A stretch of DNA of 10,888 nucleotides from Chitinophagaceae bacterium (GTDB lineage: Bacteria; Bacteroidota; Bacteroidia; Chitinophagales; Chitinophagaceae): positions 1-10,888 of the forward strand of contig JAJAZO010000021.1 of NCBI GenBank assembly GCA_026785745.1, given 5' to 3'. The position numbers and the translations under genes are program-made. Positions 1 through 7,088 of this stretch are shown here, one piece after another. The notes under the pieces are model-generated. The model ran no database searches. It saw nothing but the letters and a program-made list of their open reading frames with translations, and was not told where the DNA came from. Numbering within the stretch: the first letter of the stretch is position 1; the number at the start of each line of letters is the position of its first letter.

Positions 1-2
1 AT

Positions 3-137
3 CTAGCTGCTGCTGCTTTACAAAGAATTGGAACTGAAGAAGCGGTAGCGGTTAAAATCAGAAAAAATTATGAAGATAAAATAAGGAATAAAAAAATGCC
101 TGCTGCGGTAATGGTAAATGCCGGGCTTGAAAGTTAA
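3..137 (+). CDS. 3' end of an unrecognised gene
   Basis: The frame is open from the window edge to a TAA at 135-137 and gives the last 44 residues of a protein whose start lies outside the window. The visible part begins with an Ala/Leu-rich helix (LAAAALQRIGTEEAVAVKI) followed by a charged Lys/Arg/Glu stretch and ends in NAGLES. The first 20 residues have the Ala-Leu-x-x-Ile-Gly-x-x-Glu-Ala rhythm seen at the end of HEAT-type helical repeats, but this is too short to assign a family. The same frame stays open for another 89 codons after the TAA, so the stop may be a lesion and not the natural end. Function unknown. Confidence 0.45.
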   Translation, partial: LAAAALQRIGTEEAVAVKIRKNYEDKIRNKKMPAAVMVNAGLES

Positions 138-407
138 TTTAGAAAAGTATTCAACAACAGTTTTAAGGAATTAACGATTATAAAAATAAATATCATAGCC
201 AGGGAATGGACAGTTATTCGAAACGAGGTAACAGGAGTAATATTAGGAAGAAAACATAGTGCAGCAATTGCAGTAAAGACTAAAGAGGGTAATTGTGCTT
301 TATACTATTTTCATATTGGGCAGCCATATACCGGAAGTGGCTATGGCCTTTCTGCAGAAAATGCCAGAGGCTTTGATGGCGAATTGTTATGTGATAATAT
401 AAAGTAA
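138..407 (+). pseudogene. In-frame continuation without a start codon
   Basis: Directly after the TAA at 135-137 the same frame is open until a TAA at 405-407. It has no ATG, GTG or TTG codon. The translation from about 198 reads like real protein: a run of beta-type residues (EWTVIRNEVTGVILG), then AAIAVKTKEGNCALYYFHIG, then a Gly/Tyr-rich stretch (QPYTGSGYG). Two readings are possible. It may be the natural C-terminal part of the upstream gene, cut off by a nonsense change, with CAA to TAA the simplest route. Or it may be a separate small gene starting at a rare ATT at 177, which has an AAGGA motif at 165-169. I do not recognise the family. The protein-like composition is an impression from reading, not a computed score. 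Confidence 0.35.
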
Positions 408-421
408 ACGTTTTGACACTC

Positions 422-440
422 TATTAATCACTTATTAATC
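422..440 (+). repeat. Direct repeat TATTAATC, 11 bp apart
   Basis: TATTAATC occurs at 422-429 and again at 433-440, so the copies start 11 bp apart, about one helical turn. They lie in the 151 bp AT-rich gap between the fragment ending at 407 and the lipoprotein gene at 559. Same-face spacing is what a small regulator binding site would show, but the region is AT-rich and a chance match is quite possible. Confidence 0.25.
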
Positions 441-508
441 CATATTTATAGCATGATAACCCAATCCGGGCACTTATTCATTAGTTTTTATTACGGATAG
501 CTACTAAG

Positions 509-516
509 TATCTTTA
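509..516 (+). promoter_or_regulatory. Possible -7 box for the lipoprotein gene
   Basis: TATCTTTA matches the Bacteroidota -7 consensus TAnnTTTG at all but the last base. It lies 42 nt before the ATG at 559, farther than the other boxes in this window. No clear -33 TTG element is visible, so this is a weak call. Confidence 0.3.
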
Positions 517-558
517 ATTATTCTGAATATAACTAATAACATCATAAAATCTTTACAA

Positions 559-996
559 ATGAAACTTACTATTCTTATTATCGTATCTGTAGTTTTTGCT
601 TCTTGTTCTGGTACTGCAGACAATAAGGTGCCAGAATTAGCTAATGAAATGTGTGGTTGCTTTACTGAATTTTAGCAATCATTGAGCCCTGAAGGAAAAG
701 ACCTGATGAAAGCGGTATCAATTGCAGCTAACCCGCAAACAGAACTGATGACAGGGATGTCGAAAATAAAAACAGAAGATGCTGTTTCTTTTGCAGAAAA
801 GATAAAGTCAAATGGAACAAAAGGCTCCCAGGTGTACAATTGTATGGAGGCTTTTGATAAAAAGCATGGCAAAGAAACAACAAAAGACAAAGGAGCATTA
901 ACAGAAAAGTTACTCAAAGAAATGCAGTCGCAGAACAACTGCCCGGTAGTTGCTGCTATTGTAAACCTTAGCCTGGCAAATACAAAATCAAAATAA
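559..996 (+). pseudogene. Small Cys-containing lipoprotein, in-frame TAG
   Basis: The ATG at 559 opens a lipoprotein signal: MK, a hydrophobic run (LTILIIVSVV), then FASC with the acylated Cys at residue 16. The mature part has a CGC motif (residues 32-34) and then a TAG at 673-675 (codon 39). The same frame continues for 106 more codons to TAA at 994-996, with further Cys in NCMEAF and NNCPVV. The text across the stop reads CFTEF-stop-QSLSPEG, so CAG to TAG in a Gln codon would explain it. Restored, the protein is about 145 residues. It resembles small uncharacterised Bacteroidota lipoproteins with a CxC motif and two later Cys (from memory). The second half could only be made separately from a TTG at 682 or from later ATGs, without its export signal. 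Function unknown. Confidence 0.65.
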
Positions 997-1004
997 TTGA
1001 GCGG

Positions 1005-1584
1005 TTATGATTTGATGGCTTTCTCAATATTCCGGTCTGGTATCAGCCATATAATGTAAATAAAGATAATTAAAGCACCCGTTAAAGCCGGGTGAATAAA
1101 TGCTGCCGGTATCGCCAGTGTATTAATAACATTCGAAAGCATTCCTTTCTTTGTTTGTTTTCGCAAAACTTCCTGCAATGCCTCATTATCCGGATTAGCT
1201 TTCTTAATTGCTAACAGCAAAATATAATAGGCAATACCACAGAAATTTGCCAGCAATGCATACACAAAAACAGGATTTATCCCAAATTGATTCTCACCCA
1301 CCCAAGCTGTTGCAAAAGGCATAAGCGAAAGCCAAAACAATAAATGAAGATTAGCCCACATGATGCCGCCATTTACATTTTTTATGGTATGTAACAAATG
1401 ATGATGATTCCCCCAATAGATACCAAGCATTAGAAAGCTAAAAACGTAGCTTAAAAAGATGGGCCATAAGCCTTGTAATGCATCCCAACTGGTATCATGC
1501 GGTACTTTTAATTCCAGCACCATGATGGTTATTATGATGGCAATTACCCCATCGCTGAAGACTTTTAATCTCTTTTTTTCTCAT
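1005..1584 (-). CDS. TMEM175-family (DUF1211) potassium channel, 5' frameshift
   Basis: This is a six-helix membrane protein of the TMEM175/DUF1211 family, whose characterised members are tetrameric potassium channels of the inner membrane. The family signature FSDG lies at 1559-1548 and is followed by VIAIIITIMVLELKVP (pore-lining first helix). Later come GIYWGNHHHLLH, WANLHLLFWLSLMPFATAWV and three more hydrophobic segments up to LIPD. An ATG-started frame that includes FSDG is not available: the in-frame ATG at 1523 would delete half of helix 1, and the nearest upstream ATG (1584-1582) is one base out of frame, separated by a seven-A tract (T7 at 1573-1579 on the plus strand). With six A the protein would begin MRKKRLKVFSDG and be 192 residues long, normal for bacterial members. 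The frameshift is therefore the likely reading. The MmcQ-like gene is divergent across a 41 bp gap. Confidence 0.8.
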
Positions 1585-1600
1585 ACCACAATATTAAAAT

Positions 1601-1608
1601 TAAATTTA
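1601..1608 (+). promoter_or_regulatory. Possible -7 box for the MmcQ/YjbR gene
   Basis: TAAATTTA fits TAnnTTTG except for the last base and ends 17 nt before the ATG at 1626, the same spacing as the stronger boxes at 2036 and 3047. The surrounding 41 bp between the divergent genes is nearly all A/T, so chance matches are easy. Confidence 0.3.
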
Positions 1609-1625
1609 CAAGTAATTAATATTCC

Positions 1626-1982
1626 ATGATCGGTATTAAAGCAGTCCGTCAATTAGCCTTATCATTTCCTGAAACGGATGAGGATCCGCATCCGATAGCT
1701 ATCGGATTTGAACGCCGGGCATTCCGGGTGAAGAAGAAAATATTTGCTACACTTTCAGAAAAAGATATCACAGTTAATTTGAAATTATCACTATATGACC
1801 AATCGGTGTTTTGTGCTTTTGATAAATCCGTAATCTATCCTGTTCCCGGTGGATGGGGGAGAATGGGCTTTACATTTGTCAATTTGAAGAAGGTGAAAAA
1901 AACAATGTTTATAGACGCATTGACAGTTGCTTATTGTAATATAGCACCACCTAAGCTGGCGGCGGCATTTCTTCCCCGTTGA
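1626..1982 (+). CDS. MmcQ/YjbR family protein
   Basis: The 118-residue product matches the MmcQ/YjbR (DUF419) family in length and layout. It has an N-terminal helix ending in ALSFPETDEDPH, the strand block AFRVKKKIFATLSEKD, then a hydrophobic strand (ITVNLKLS), the segment PVPGGWGRMGFTFVNL where the family has its conserved Gly-Trp strand, and a C-terminal helix ALTVAYCNIAPPKLAA. Members adopt a CyaY-like double-wing fold and are often annotated as DNA-binding, but their biological role is not settled. The ATG at 1626 is the first in frame and sits at the usual distance from a -7-like box. The gene ends in TGA and appears intact. It is probably a single-gene unit, divergent from the channel gene. 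Confidence 0.8.
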   Translation: MIGIKAVRQLALSFPETDEDPHPIAIGFERRAFRVKKKIFATLSEKDITVNLKLSLYDQSVFCAFDKSVIYPVPGGWGRMGFTFVNLKKVKKTMFIDALTVAYCNIAPPKLAAAFLPR

Positions 1983-2035
1983 TTTATTAAAAGTAGTTTG
2001 TAAAACACCATCATCTTCCTGCACTTTTATTTTCC

Positions 2036-2043
2036 TACATTTG
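2036..2043 (+). promoter_or_regulatory. -7 box (TACATTTG) for the MORN-repeat gene
   Basis: TACATTTG is a perfect match to the Bacteroidota -7 consensus TAnnTTTG and ends 18 nt before the ATG at 2062. This settles the start: the earlier in-frame TTG at 2041 lies within the promoter box and would be upstream of the transcript start. No strong -33 TTG is visible upstream. Confidence 0.55.
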
Positions 2044-2061
2044 TTATGTAATTGCTTGCAC

Positions 2062-2904
2062 ATGAAAAAAATTGTAACCGCCGTGGGTGGTATGCTCATT
2101 GGCATACTTGCCATGTCACAGGAACAGGATAGCCGTTTGCTTCATACACAGGTACAGGGAAAAGGAATAGAAGTGGCTTCCAGAATAATACAATTAAAAT
2201 TACCATACACATTTACCGAACAAGGAACAATTGAAGAAGCAGCTAATGATAAGCTTTATTCTGCCAATGTAAAAGGCAGAAAGCTTCATGGTGACTGGCA
2301 AAGCTGGTACCCGGATGGGTTGCCCTGTGATTCAGGGACCTTGATAAAGAATTTGCCTGATGGCGAATGGAAGCACTGGAATAAAGAAGGGCAATTAATA
2401 GCAATCCGGAATTATGATGCCGGTAAATTTCACCAGGTGCTGGAAGAAATATTGCGGTATAATCCCAAAAGAAATTTTTATTATCTCAGTACATTATTTC
2501 AAAAAAACAGGCAAGCGGCTCTGCATTACCTGGATGTATCTTATTCTTTTCCGGGAAATAATGCTGCAAGCATTTATTCTTCTTTAAAAGAATTGGTTAG
2601 TGCTAATATTTCAGGTAAGTATCATTATAAACCGGTGTTCGAAAAATGCATTCAGGATGGGTTATACATGAATTTTTTTGCCGACGGGAATATAAAAGAT
2701 TCCGGGTATTATAAAAATGGTGTTCGCTATGGAAAGTGGATTCTCCGGGATTCGGCTGGCTCCAACTGGCAGCAGGGGGCATACCATAATGGCAGCAGAA
2801 TAAAAGAGTGGAAAGTTTATAATAATGATAATAAATTGCTGGAGTTGATTTTTTATAATAACACCGGGCAGGTAAGCTGGCGCAAAAGGATGAACCGCCA
2901 GTAG
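2062..2904 (+). CDS. Exported MORN_2 repeat protein
   Basis: A 280-residue protein with an N-terminal signal peptide (MKKIVTAVGGMLIGILAMSQ), so it is probably periplasmic or surface-exposed. It carries two groups of MORN-variant repeats. Residues about 68-123 hold GDWQSWYPDG and GEWKHWNKEGQL; residues about 198-272 hold GLYMNFFADGNIKDSGYY, GKWILRD, KEWKVYNNDNKLLE and FYNNTGQ. The middle (about 124-197) is a helical spacer without repeats. The Gly-x-Trp-x-x-Tyr/Trp-x-x-(Asp/Glu)-Gly pattern is the MORN_2 (PF07661) type, common in Bacteroidota and often labelled YwqK-like antitoxin. That label is not supported here because there is no partner toxin gene and the protein is exported. Likely a protein-binding scaffold. 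The gene ends in TAG within a short inverted repeat. Confidence 0.75.
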   Translation: MKKIVTAVGGMLIGILAMSQEQDSRLLHTQVQGKGIEVASRIIQLKLPYTFTEQGTIEEAANDKLYSANVKGRKLHGDWQSWYPDGLPCDSGTLIKNLPDGEWKHWNKEGQLIAIRNYDAGKFHQVLEEILRYNPKRNFYYLSTLFQKNRQAALHYLDVSYSFPGNNAASIYSSLKELVSANISGKYHYKPVFEKCIQDGLYMNFFADGNIKDSGYYKNGVRYGKWILRDSAGSNWQQGAYHNGSRIKEWKVYNNDNKLLELIFYNNTGQVSWRKRMNRQ

Positions 2905-2909
2905 TGGCG
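2896..2909 (+). repeat. Short inverted repeat over the MORN-gene stop codon
   Basis: CGCCA (2896-2900) and TGGCG (2905-2909) form a perfect 5 bp stem with a 4 nt loop (GTAG) that contains the TAG stop. No T-run follows, so it is not a typical intrinsic terminator. It may be incidental. Confidence 0.25.
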
Positions 2910-3046
2910 TTAAGTCCTGTGTTTCAACCGTTGCTTTACTAAATCTGATTTTTTGGGACATTTTAGCCCTTAGTATTCCCAATACGGGTAGGAAATATTT
3001 ATGCTGCAATAACGTTTTTCCATAGGTGATAAAACGGCAAAATCAT

Positions 3047-3054
3047 TATCTTAG
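3047..3054 (+). promoter_or_regulatory. Possible -7 box for ppk1
   Basis: TATCTTAG matches TAnnTTTG except at position 7 and ends 15 nt before the ATG at 3070. The 165 bp gap between 2904 and 3070 holds no gene that I can support, so a promoter for ppk1 is expected in it. Confidence 0.35.
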
Positions 3055-3069
3055 CCCATAAACCTTTCT

Positions 3070-4905
3070 ATGGCAGAAGATAACAAGTATGTTTTTTTGA
3101 ACCGGGACCTTAGCTGGCTTAGTTTCAACCACCGGGTATTGATGGAAGCAGGGGACAAGAATGTTCCGCTATACAGCCGCATTTCTTTTTTATCCATTTT
3201 CTCATCCAACCTCGATGAATTTTTCAGGGTGAGGATGCCGTCCATTTTTGCTTTTACGAGTATCGAAGCAAAAAAAACGTCCATCCGGGAAGAATATCCA
3301 AAAGACCTGGTGCAGCAGGTGCAAAGCACTGTTCACCAGCAGTTGGAAGAATTTGGAAGCATATTGAAAAAGCAAATACTACAGGAGCTGGCAGACAATC
3401 ATATCTGGTTATATTATGATGACCACATCCGCAGTGAGCATAAAGAAACAGTAAGAGAATATTTCTTATCGAAAGTGCTGTCTTTTTTGCAACCGATTAT
3501 TTTGCGAAAAGAAAATCAGCCTGATGTTTTTTTAGATAATAATGCCCTTTATTTTATCGTGGATATGGAAACGGAAGATCAGCCGGGTGTACATATCTAT
3601 GCTGTATTGAATATTCCTTCTGCCAATCTTCCCCGTTTTTCAGAATTGCCGATGCTGGGGGATGATCATTACATTCTTTTCCTTGATGATGTAATACGGG
3701 AGAATTTGCAGGAAGTATTTCCTGCCTTTACCATACATGGTGCATGGAGTATCAAATTAACCCGTGATGCTGAAATGAGTATTGAAGATGAATTCATCGG
3801 GGATTTGGCAGAAAAAATTGAAAAGCAATTAGAGAAAAGGGAAGTGGGCCATGCTACCCGTTTATTGTATGACCAAACCATGCCCGAAACAGTAAAAGAT
3901 TTTATACAGAAATATTTAATTATTCGCAACGAAGAAATGGTAGAAGGCGGCCGTTATCATAACTTAAAAGACCTTGGCAGTTTACCAAATCCTTCAAAAA
4001 ATAAACTAACCCATCCAAACTGGCCATCAGCAGTGCACCCCGGGTTTCATAATCATCGCTCCGTCTTTCAAAGTATTACCGAGCAGGAGAAAATGCTTCA
4101 CCTTCCTTATCATTCTTACAACTATATTCTTCGCTTCTTTAATGAAGCAGCTATTGATCCGAATGTAAAAGAGATTTACGTTACCCTCTACCGGGTGGCT
4201 GCAGATTCGCATATTGTAAATGCATTGATCAGTGCTGCCAAGAATGGCAAAAAAGTAACGGTATTTGTGGAACTGAAAGCAAGGTTTGATGAGGCTAATA
4301 ACCTGAAGTGGAGCAAGAAGATGAAAGCGGCCGGTATAAAAATCATTAACAGCATACCGGGTTTAAAAGTGCATGCTAAGGTGGCATTGGTTAAAAGAAT
4401 TGAAAATAAGGAATGGAAGAATTATTCTTTCATGGCCACTGGTAACTTTAATGAGGCTACCGGAAGATTTTATACTGACCATGTACTTTTTACCTCCAAT
4501 AAGGATTTTGGTATTGAACTGGAATGGTTGTTTGACTATCTGCAAAGCCGCAAGCAGCCTGCGGAATATATGAAAATACCTTTCGAACATTTATTGGTTT
4601 CACAGTTCAATCTTATAAAACGCTTTGATAAACTGATAGAAAGAGAAATAAAAAATGCAAAGAAGGGACGACCTGCCGGCATCATCATTAAGTTGAACAA
4701 CCTGCAGGAACGGGCCATGATAGAAAGGTTGTATGAAGCCAGCAGGGCATGGGTAAAAGTGCAGTTGCTTGTTCGCAGTGTATGCAGTCTGGCACCGGGA
4801 GTAAAAGGCCAGAGTGAAAATATCACTGTTCATCGCATCGTGGACAAGTATTTAGAACATGCAAGGGTTTTTGTATTTCATAATAGCGGAGAGCCGCAAT
4901 ACTAA
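3070..4905 (+). CDS. ppk1: Polyphosphate kinase 1, cut by in-frame TAA
   Basis: PPK1 reversibly transfers the ATP gamma-phosphate to inorganic polyphosphate, at the inner membrane or in the cytoplasm. The N-terminal signature NRDLSWLSFN (residues 11-20) and SNLDEFFRVR (46-55) are clear. The C1 domain has YVTLYRVAADSHIVNALI, VFVELKARFDEANNLKW and GLKVHAKVAL; His435 of HAKVAL corresponds to the autophosphorylated His435 of the E. coli enzyme. The second catalytic His is at 597 in EHARVFVF. The frame stops at TAA 4903-4905 (codon 612), just after HNSGEPQY, where family members continue into an aromatic residue and the SADWM motif. The remaining 79 residues are encoded in frame downstream (see 4906-5142). 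The 611-residue product retains both His but lacks the end of the C2 domain and is probably inactive unless the stop is read through or is an error. The first ATG agrees with family length (about 690 residues restored). Confidence 0.93.
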   Translation: MAEDNKYVFLNRDLSWLSFNHRVLMEAGDKNVPLYSRISFLSIFSSNLDEFFRVRMPSIFAFTSIEAKKTSIREEYPKDLVQQVQSTVHQQLEEFGSILKKQILQELADNHIWLYYDDHIRSEHKETVREYFLSKVLSFLQPIILRKENQPDVFLDNNALYFIVDMETEDQPGVHIYAVLNIPSANLPRFSELPMLGDDHYILFLDDVIRENLQEVFPAFTIHGAWSIKLTRDAEMSIEDEFIGDLAEKIEKQLEKREVGHATRLLYDQTMPETVKDFIQKYLIIRNEEMVEGGRYHNLKDLGSLPNPSKNKLTHPNWPSAVHPGFHNHRSVFQSITEQEKMLHLPYHSYNYILRFFNEAAIDPNVKEIYVTLYRVAADSHIVNALISAAKNGKKVTVFVELKARFDEANNLKWSKKMKAAGIKIINSIPGLKVHAKVALVKRIENKEWKNYSFMATGNFNEATGRFYTDHVLFTSNKDFGIELEWLFDYLQSRKQPAEYMKIPFEHLLVSQFNLIKRFDKLIEREIKNAKKGRPAGIIIKLNNLQERAMIERLYEASRAWVKVQLLVRSVCSLAPGVKGQSENITVHRIVDKYLEHARVFVFHNSGEPQY

Positions 4906-5142
4906 ACGGGCAGTGCCGACTGGATGAACAGAAATATACACAGCCGTATTGAAGTGGTATTCCCGATATACGATGCAAAGTTTGGCGAAGAGCTGAATCA
5001 TATTCTGCAATTGCAGTTGAATGACAACACAAAAGGAGTAATGGTAACAACAGCGTTAGACAATCCAAGGAACAGTAATGATAAAGCCCCGCTTGCTGCG
5101 CAGCAGGCAATTTATGAGTTTGTGAAAGGGATGGGTAATTAA
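4906..5142 (+). pseudogene. ppk1: C-terminal fragment of ppk1 after the stop
   Basis: Immediately after TAA 4903-4905 the same frame reads TGSADWMNRNIHSRIEVVFP and continues to TAA at 5140-5142. This is the conserved PPK1 tail: SADWM, RN, and RxEVxFPI are invariant-type positions in the C2 domain. The fragment has no signal of its own and its first ATG (4924) lies inside the SADWM motif, so separate translation is unlikely to give a folded product. The join needs a single base change: TAT or TAC (Tyr) to TAA would restore QYYTGSADW. It converges on guaC with 11 bp between the two stop codons. Confidence 0.9.
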
Positions 5143-5153
5143 AATAAATATTC

Positions 5154-6197
5154 TTATTCCCCAAACCATTCGTTATGCTGCTCCTGCACCCGTATAAACG
5201 TAGTCCGTTTGGTTAGTTCCTTTAATGATTGTGCGCCGACATACGTACAAGTGGAACGAAGTCCGCCCAATATATCCAATACAGTGTCCGACACACTACC
5301 ACGGAAAGGTATTTCAATGGTTTTGCCTTCGGAGGCACGGTATTCAGCTACGCCATTGGCATATTTTTCCATCGCTGTTTCCGAACTCATTCCATAAAAT
5401 TGTTTGTACTTACTTCCATCTTCTTTCTCTACTAACTGGCCGCCACTTTCTTCATGACCCGCCAGCATGCCACCCAACATTACAAAATCAGCACCGCCGC
5501 CAAAAGCTTTAGCTACATCTCCCGGCACTTTACAACCACCATCAGAAATTATTTGCCCTCCCAGGCCATGTGCTGCATCTGCACATTCTATAATGGCTGA
5601 TAGTTGTGGGTAACCAACCCCTGTCTTCACTCTTGTAGTGCAAACAGATCCGGGGCCGATTCCTACTTTCACCATATCTGCACCAGCCAATAATAATTCT
5701 TCCACCATTTCTCCGGTTACCACATTGCCGGCGATGATAACTTTTCCCGGATGTTTTTCCCGGGTTGATTTTACAAAGTCTACAAATTTCTCGGCATAGC
5801 CATTCGCCACATCAATACAGACAAACCGTAACGTTGAGTTTTCTGCTAGTATCACCGCCAGTTTTTTTGCATCTGCATCATTAGTGCCGGTGCTTACCGC
5901 AATTTGTTCAGTAATGGCAGTGCCGCCAGTTTCCATAAAAGTTTTCCATTGTGCCGGAGTGTAATGTTTATGCAGTGCTGTAAAAAGTTGGTGCTCTGCT
6001 AATGCAGCCGCCATTTCCATTGTACCCACGGTATCCATATTGGCTGCCATAATCGGAATGCCCTGCCAGGCATCACCACCATGCAGAAATTTAAATTTTC
6101 TAGCAAGGGTTACTTCTGCACGGCTGCTAAGCGTAGACCGTTTTGGTCTTATCATTACATCTTTAAAACCCAGTTTGATATCATTTTCTATTCGCAT
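5154..6197 (-). CDS. guaC: GMP reductase
   Basis: A 347-residue enzyme of the IMPDH/GMP reductase barrel family that converts GMP to IMP and ammonia with NADPH, linking guanine to adenine nucleotide salvage in the cytoplasm. Visible landmarks: N-terminal [26 protein letters not shown] (50-60), IDVANGY (128-134), [10 protein letters not shown], and the catalytic loop [11 protein letters not shown] (179-189) with Cys186, the same position as in E. coli GuaC. Then come [15 protein letters not shown] and [14 protein letters not shown], with [12 protein letters not shown] as the mobile flap. GuaC is distinguished from IMPDH by length, the absence of CBS domains and the sequence around the catalytic Cys. 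The frame is intact and ends in TAA. It is transcribed toward ppk1, and a possible reverse -7 box lies 21 nt upstream. Confidence 0.95.
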   Translation of the reverse strand: MRIENDIKLGFKDVMIRPKRSTLSSRAEVTLARKFKFLHGGDAWQGIPIMAANMDTVGTMEMAAALAEHQLFTALHKHYTPAQWKTFMETGGTAITEQIAVSTGTNDADAKKLAVILAENSTLRFVCIDVANGYAEKFVDFVKSTREKHPGKVIIAGNVVTGEMVEELLLAGADMVKVGIGPGSVCTTRVKTGVGYPQLSAIIECADAAHGLGGQIISDGGCKVPGDVAKAFGGGADFVMLGGMLAGHEESGGQLVEKEDGSKYKQFYGMSSETAMEKYANGVAEYRASEGKTIEIPFRGSVSDTVLDILGGLRSTCTYVGAQSLKELTKRTTFIRVQEQHNEWFGE

Positions 6198-6218
6198 GAT
6201 TATAGTTGTTTGAACGCT

Positions 6219-6226
6219 GCAATTTA
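6219..6226 (-). promoter_or_regulatory. Possible -7 box for guaC
   Basis: On the minus strand TAAATTGC fits the TAnnTTTG pattern at six of eight positions and ends 21 nt before the guaC ATG at 6197. The spacing is similar to other boxes here, but the match is weak. The 167 bp gap (6198-6364) also must carry the promoter of the DUF1080 gene; TACTTTCA at 6322-6329 is a weak candidate. Confidence 0.25.
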
Positions 6227-6364
6227 CCGAAATGAAAAACTTCAGGAAAAGGAACTTGTGTACCCGGCTGAATTGCTGTTATTAACGGGGTGAAGGATAA
6301 CCGGGGTGCAAAAAAATAACTTACTTTCATCTTTAATATTAATCCTGAATTTTAAAGTGATTGT

Positions 6365-7006
6365 ATGAAATTAGGTTTCTTGACAGTAATTCTTGCAGGT
6401 AGTTTTTTGTCTTTTTCCACTGCTGGTAGCAAAGCCAAAAAAGGCTGGGTGTCTTTATTCGACGGAAAATCACTGACGGGCTGGAAAATAGGTGCTAATG
6501 CCGGAACATTTACGGTTGAAAATGGGATGATCATGGTAAATGGTAATGTATCCCATCTTTATTATGATGGTGCTGTCGCTGATCATGCATTCAAAAATTT
6601 TGAATTTAAAGCAGATGTGATGACGACACCCGGGTCTAATTCCGGTATTTATTTTCATACCGTCTTCCAGGAAAGTTCATGGCCAAAGAAGGGATATGAA
6701 GTGCAGGTAAATAATTCGCATACCGACTGGCGAAGAACGGCTGGTTTATACGGGGTGCAGGACGTAAAAACGAAATATGCAAAAGATGATGAATGGTTTA
6801 CTATGCATATAAAAGTAGAGGATAAAAAAGTGAAGGTATGGATCAACAAAAAATTAATAATTGAGTATACAGAGCCAGATGGAGTGCAAAGAGAAGAAGG
6901 TATGAAAGACCGGGTGATTTCCCGGGGCACATTTGCCTTGCAGGGACATGATCCTGGCAGCAAAGTTTTTTATAAGAACATTAATGTGAGAATACTGCCG
7001 GATTAA
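6365..7006 (+). CDS. Exported DUF1080 / 3-keto-disaccharide hydrolase family protein
   Basis: A 213-residue protein with an N-terminal signal peptide (MKLGFLTVILAGSFLSFSTA), so periplasmic or secreted. The rest is one DUF1080 (PF06439) domain: the entry motif GWVSLFDGKSLTGWK (27-41), FTVENGMIMVNG, FKNFEFKADVMTTPGSNSGI (76-95), GYEVQVNN, TAGLYGV, the central strands WFTMHIKVEDKKVKVWINKK, and a closing FALQGHDPGSKVFYKNINVR. The fold is a concanavalin-like beta sandwich, and some members hydrolyse 3-keto-glycosides such as 3-ketotrehalose. The specific substrate cannot be told from sequence. No keto-forming oxidoreductase is adjacent. It lies 82 bp before the DapA-like gene in the same direction, but that gene seems to have its own -7-like box, so co-transcription is uncertain. 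Confidence 0.85.
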   Translation: MKLGFLTVILAGSFLSFSTAGSKAKKGWVSLFDGKSLTGWKIGANAGTFTVENGMIMVNGNVSHLYYDGAVADHAFKNFEFKADVMTTPGSNSGIYFHTVFQESSWPKKGYEVQVNNSHTDWRRTAGLYGVQDVKTKYAKDDEWFTMHIKVEDKKVKVWINKKLIIEYTEPDGVQREEGMKDRVISRGTFALQGHDPGSKVFYKNINVRILPD

Positions 7007-7059
7007 TGTACCGGTGTAGGTGGAAACGAATGTATGCTATGGTCAGCCGCTGAATGTCT

Positions 7060-7067
7060 TATCTTTA
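7060..7067 (+). promoter_or_regulatory. Possible -7 box for the DapA-like/dehydrogenase pair
   Basis: TATCTTTA, identical to the box at 509-516, ends 21 nt before the ATG at 7089 and matches TAnnTTTG except for the last base. It supports the ATG at 7089 over the earlier in-frame GTG at 7020. No -33 element is clear. Confidence 0.33.
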
Positions 7068-7088
7068 GCCGCATTAAAACCTGCTATA

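Noticed and set aside
1791..2114. 107-residue minus-strand frame over the MmcQ-like and MORN genes
   Set aside because: It is antisense to two supported genes and to the perfect -7 box at 2036, with Cys/His-rich nonsense-like composition.
2062..2904. Toxin-antitoxin system based on the YwqK-like label of MORN_2 proteins
   Set aside because: The protein has an export signal, neighbours are a MmcQ-like gene and ppk1, and no toxin candidate is present.
135..4905. Stop codon reassignment or general readthrough as the reason for the in-frame TAA and TAG
   Set aside because: TAA, TAG and TGA all act as normal terminators of intact genes in the same window (guaC TAA, dehydrogenase TAG, MmcQ-like TGA), and the intact genes contain no internal stops.
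5094..5105. Perfect 12 bp palindrome TGCTGCGCAGCA near the end of ppk1
   Set aside because: It encodes the ordinary LAAQQA residues of the PPK1 tail; no second copy or flanking symmetry is seen, so codon chance is the simplest reading.
7020..7088. GTG start extending the DapA-like protein by 23 residues
   Set aside because: The extension has no similarity to the family, which starts near FEWKGVFPALLTPF, and it overlaps the likely -7 box at 7060.
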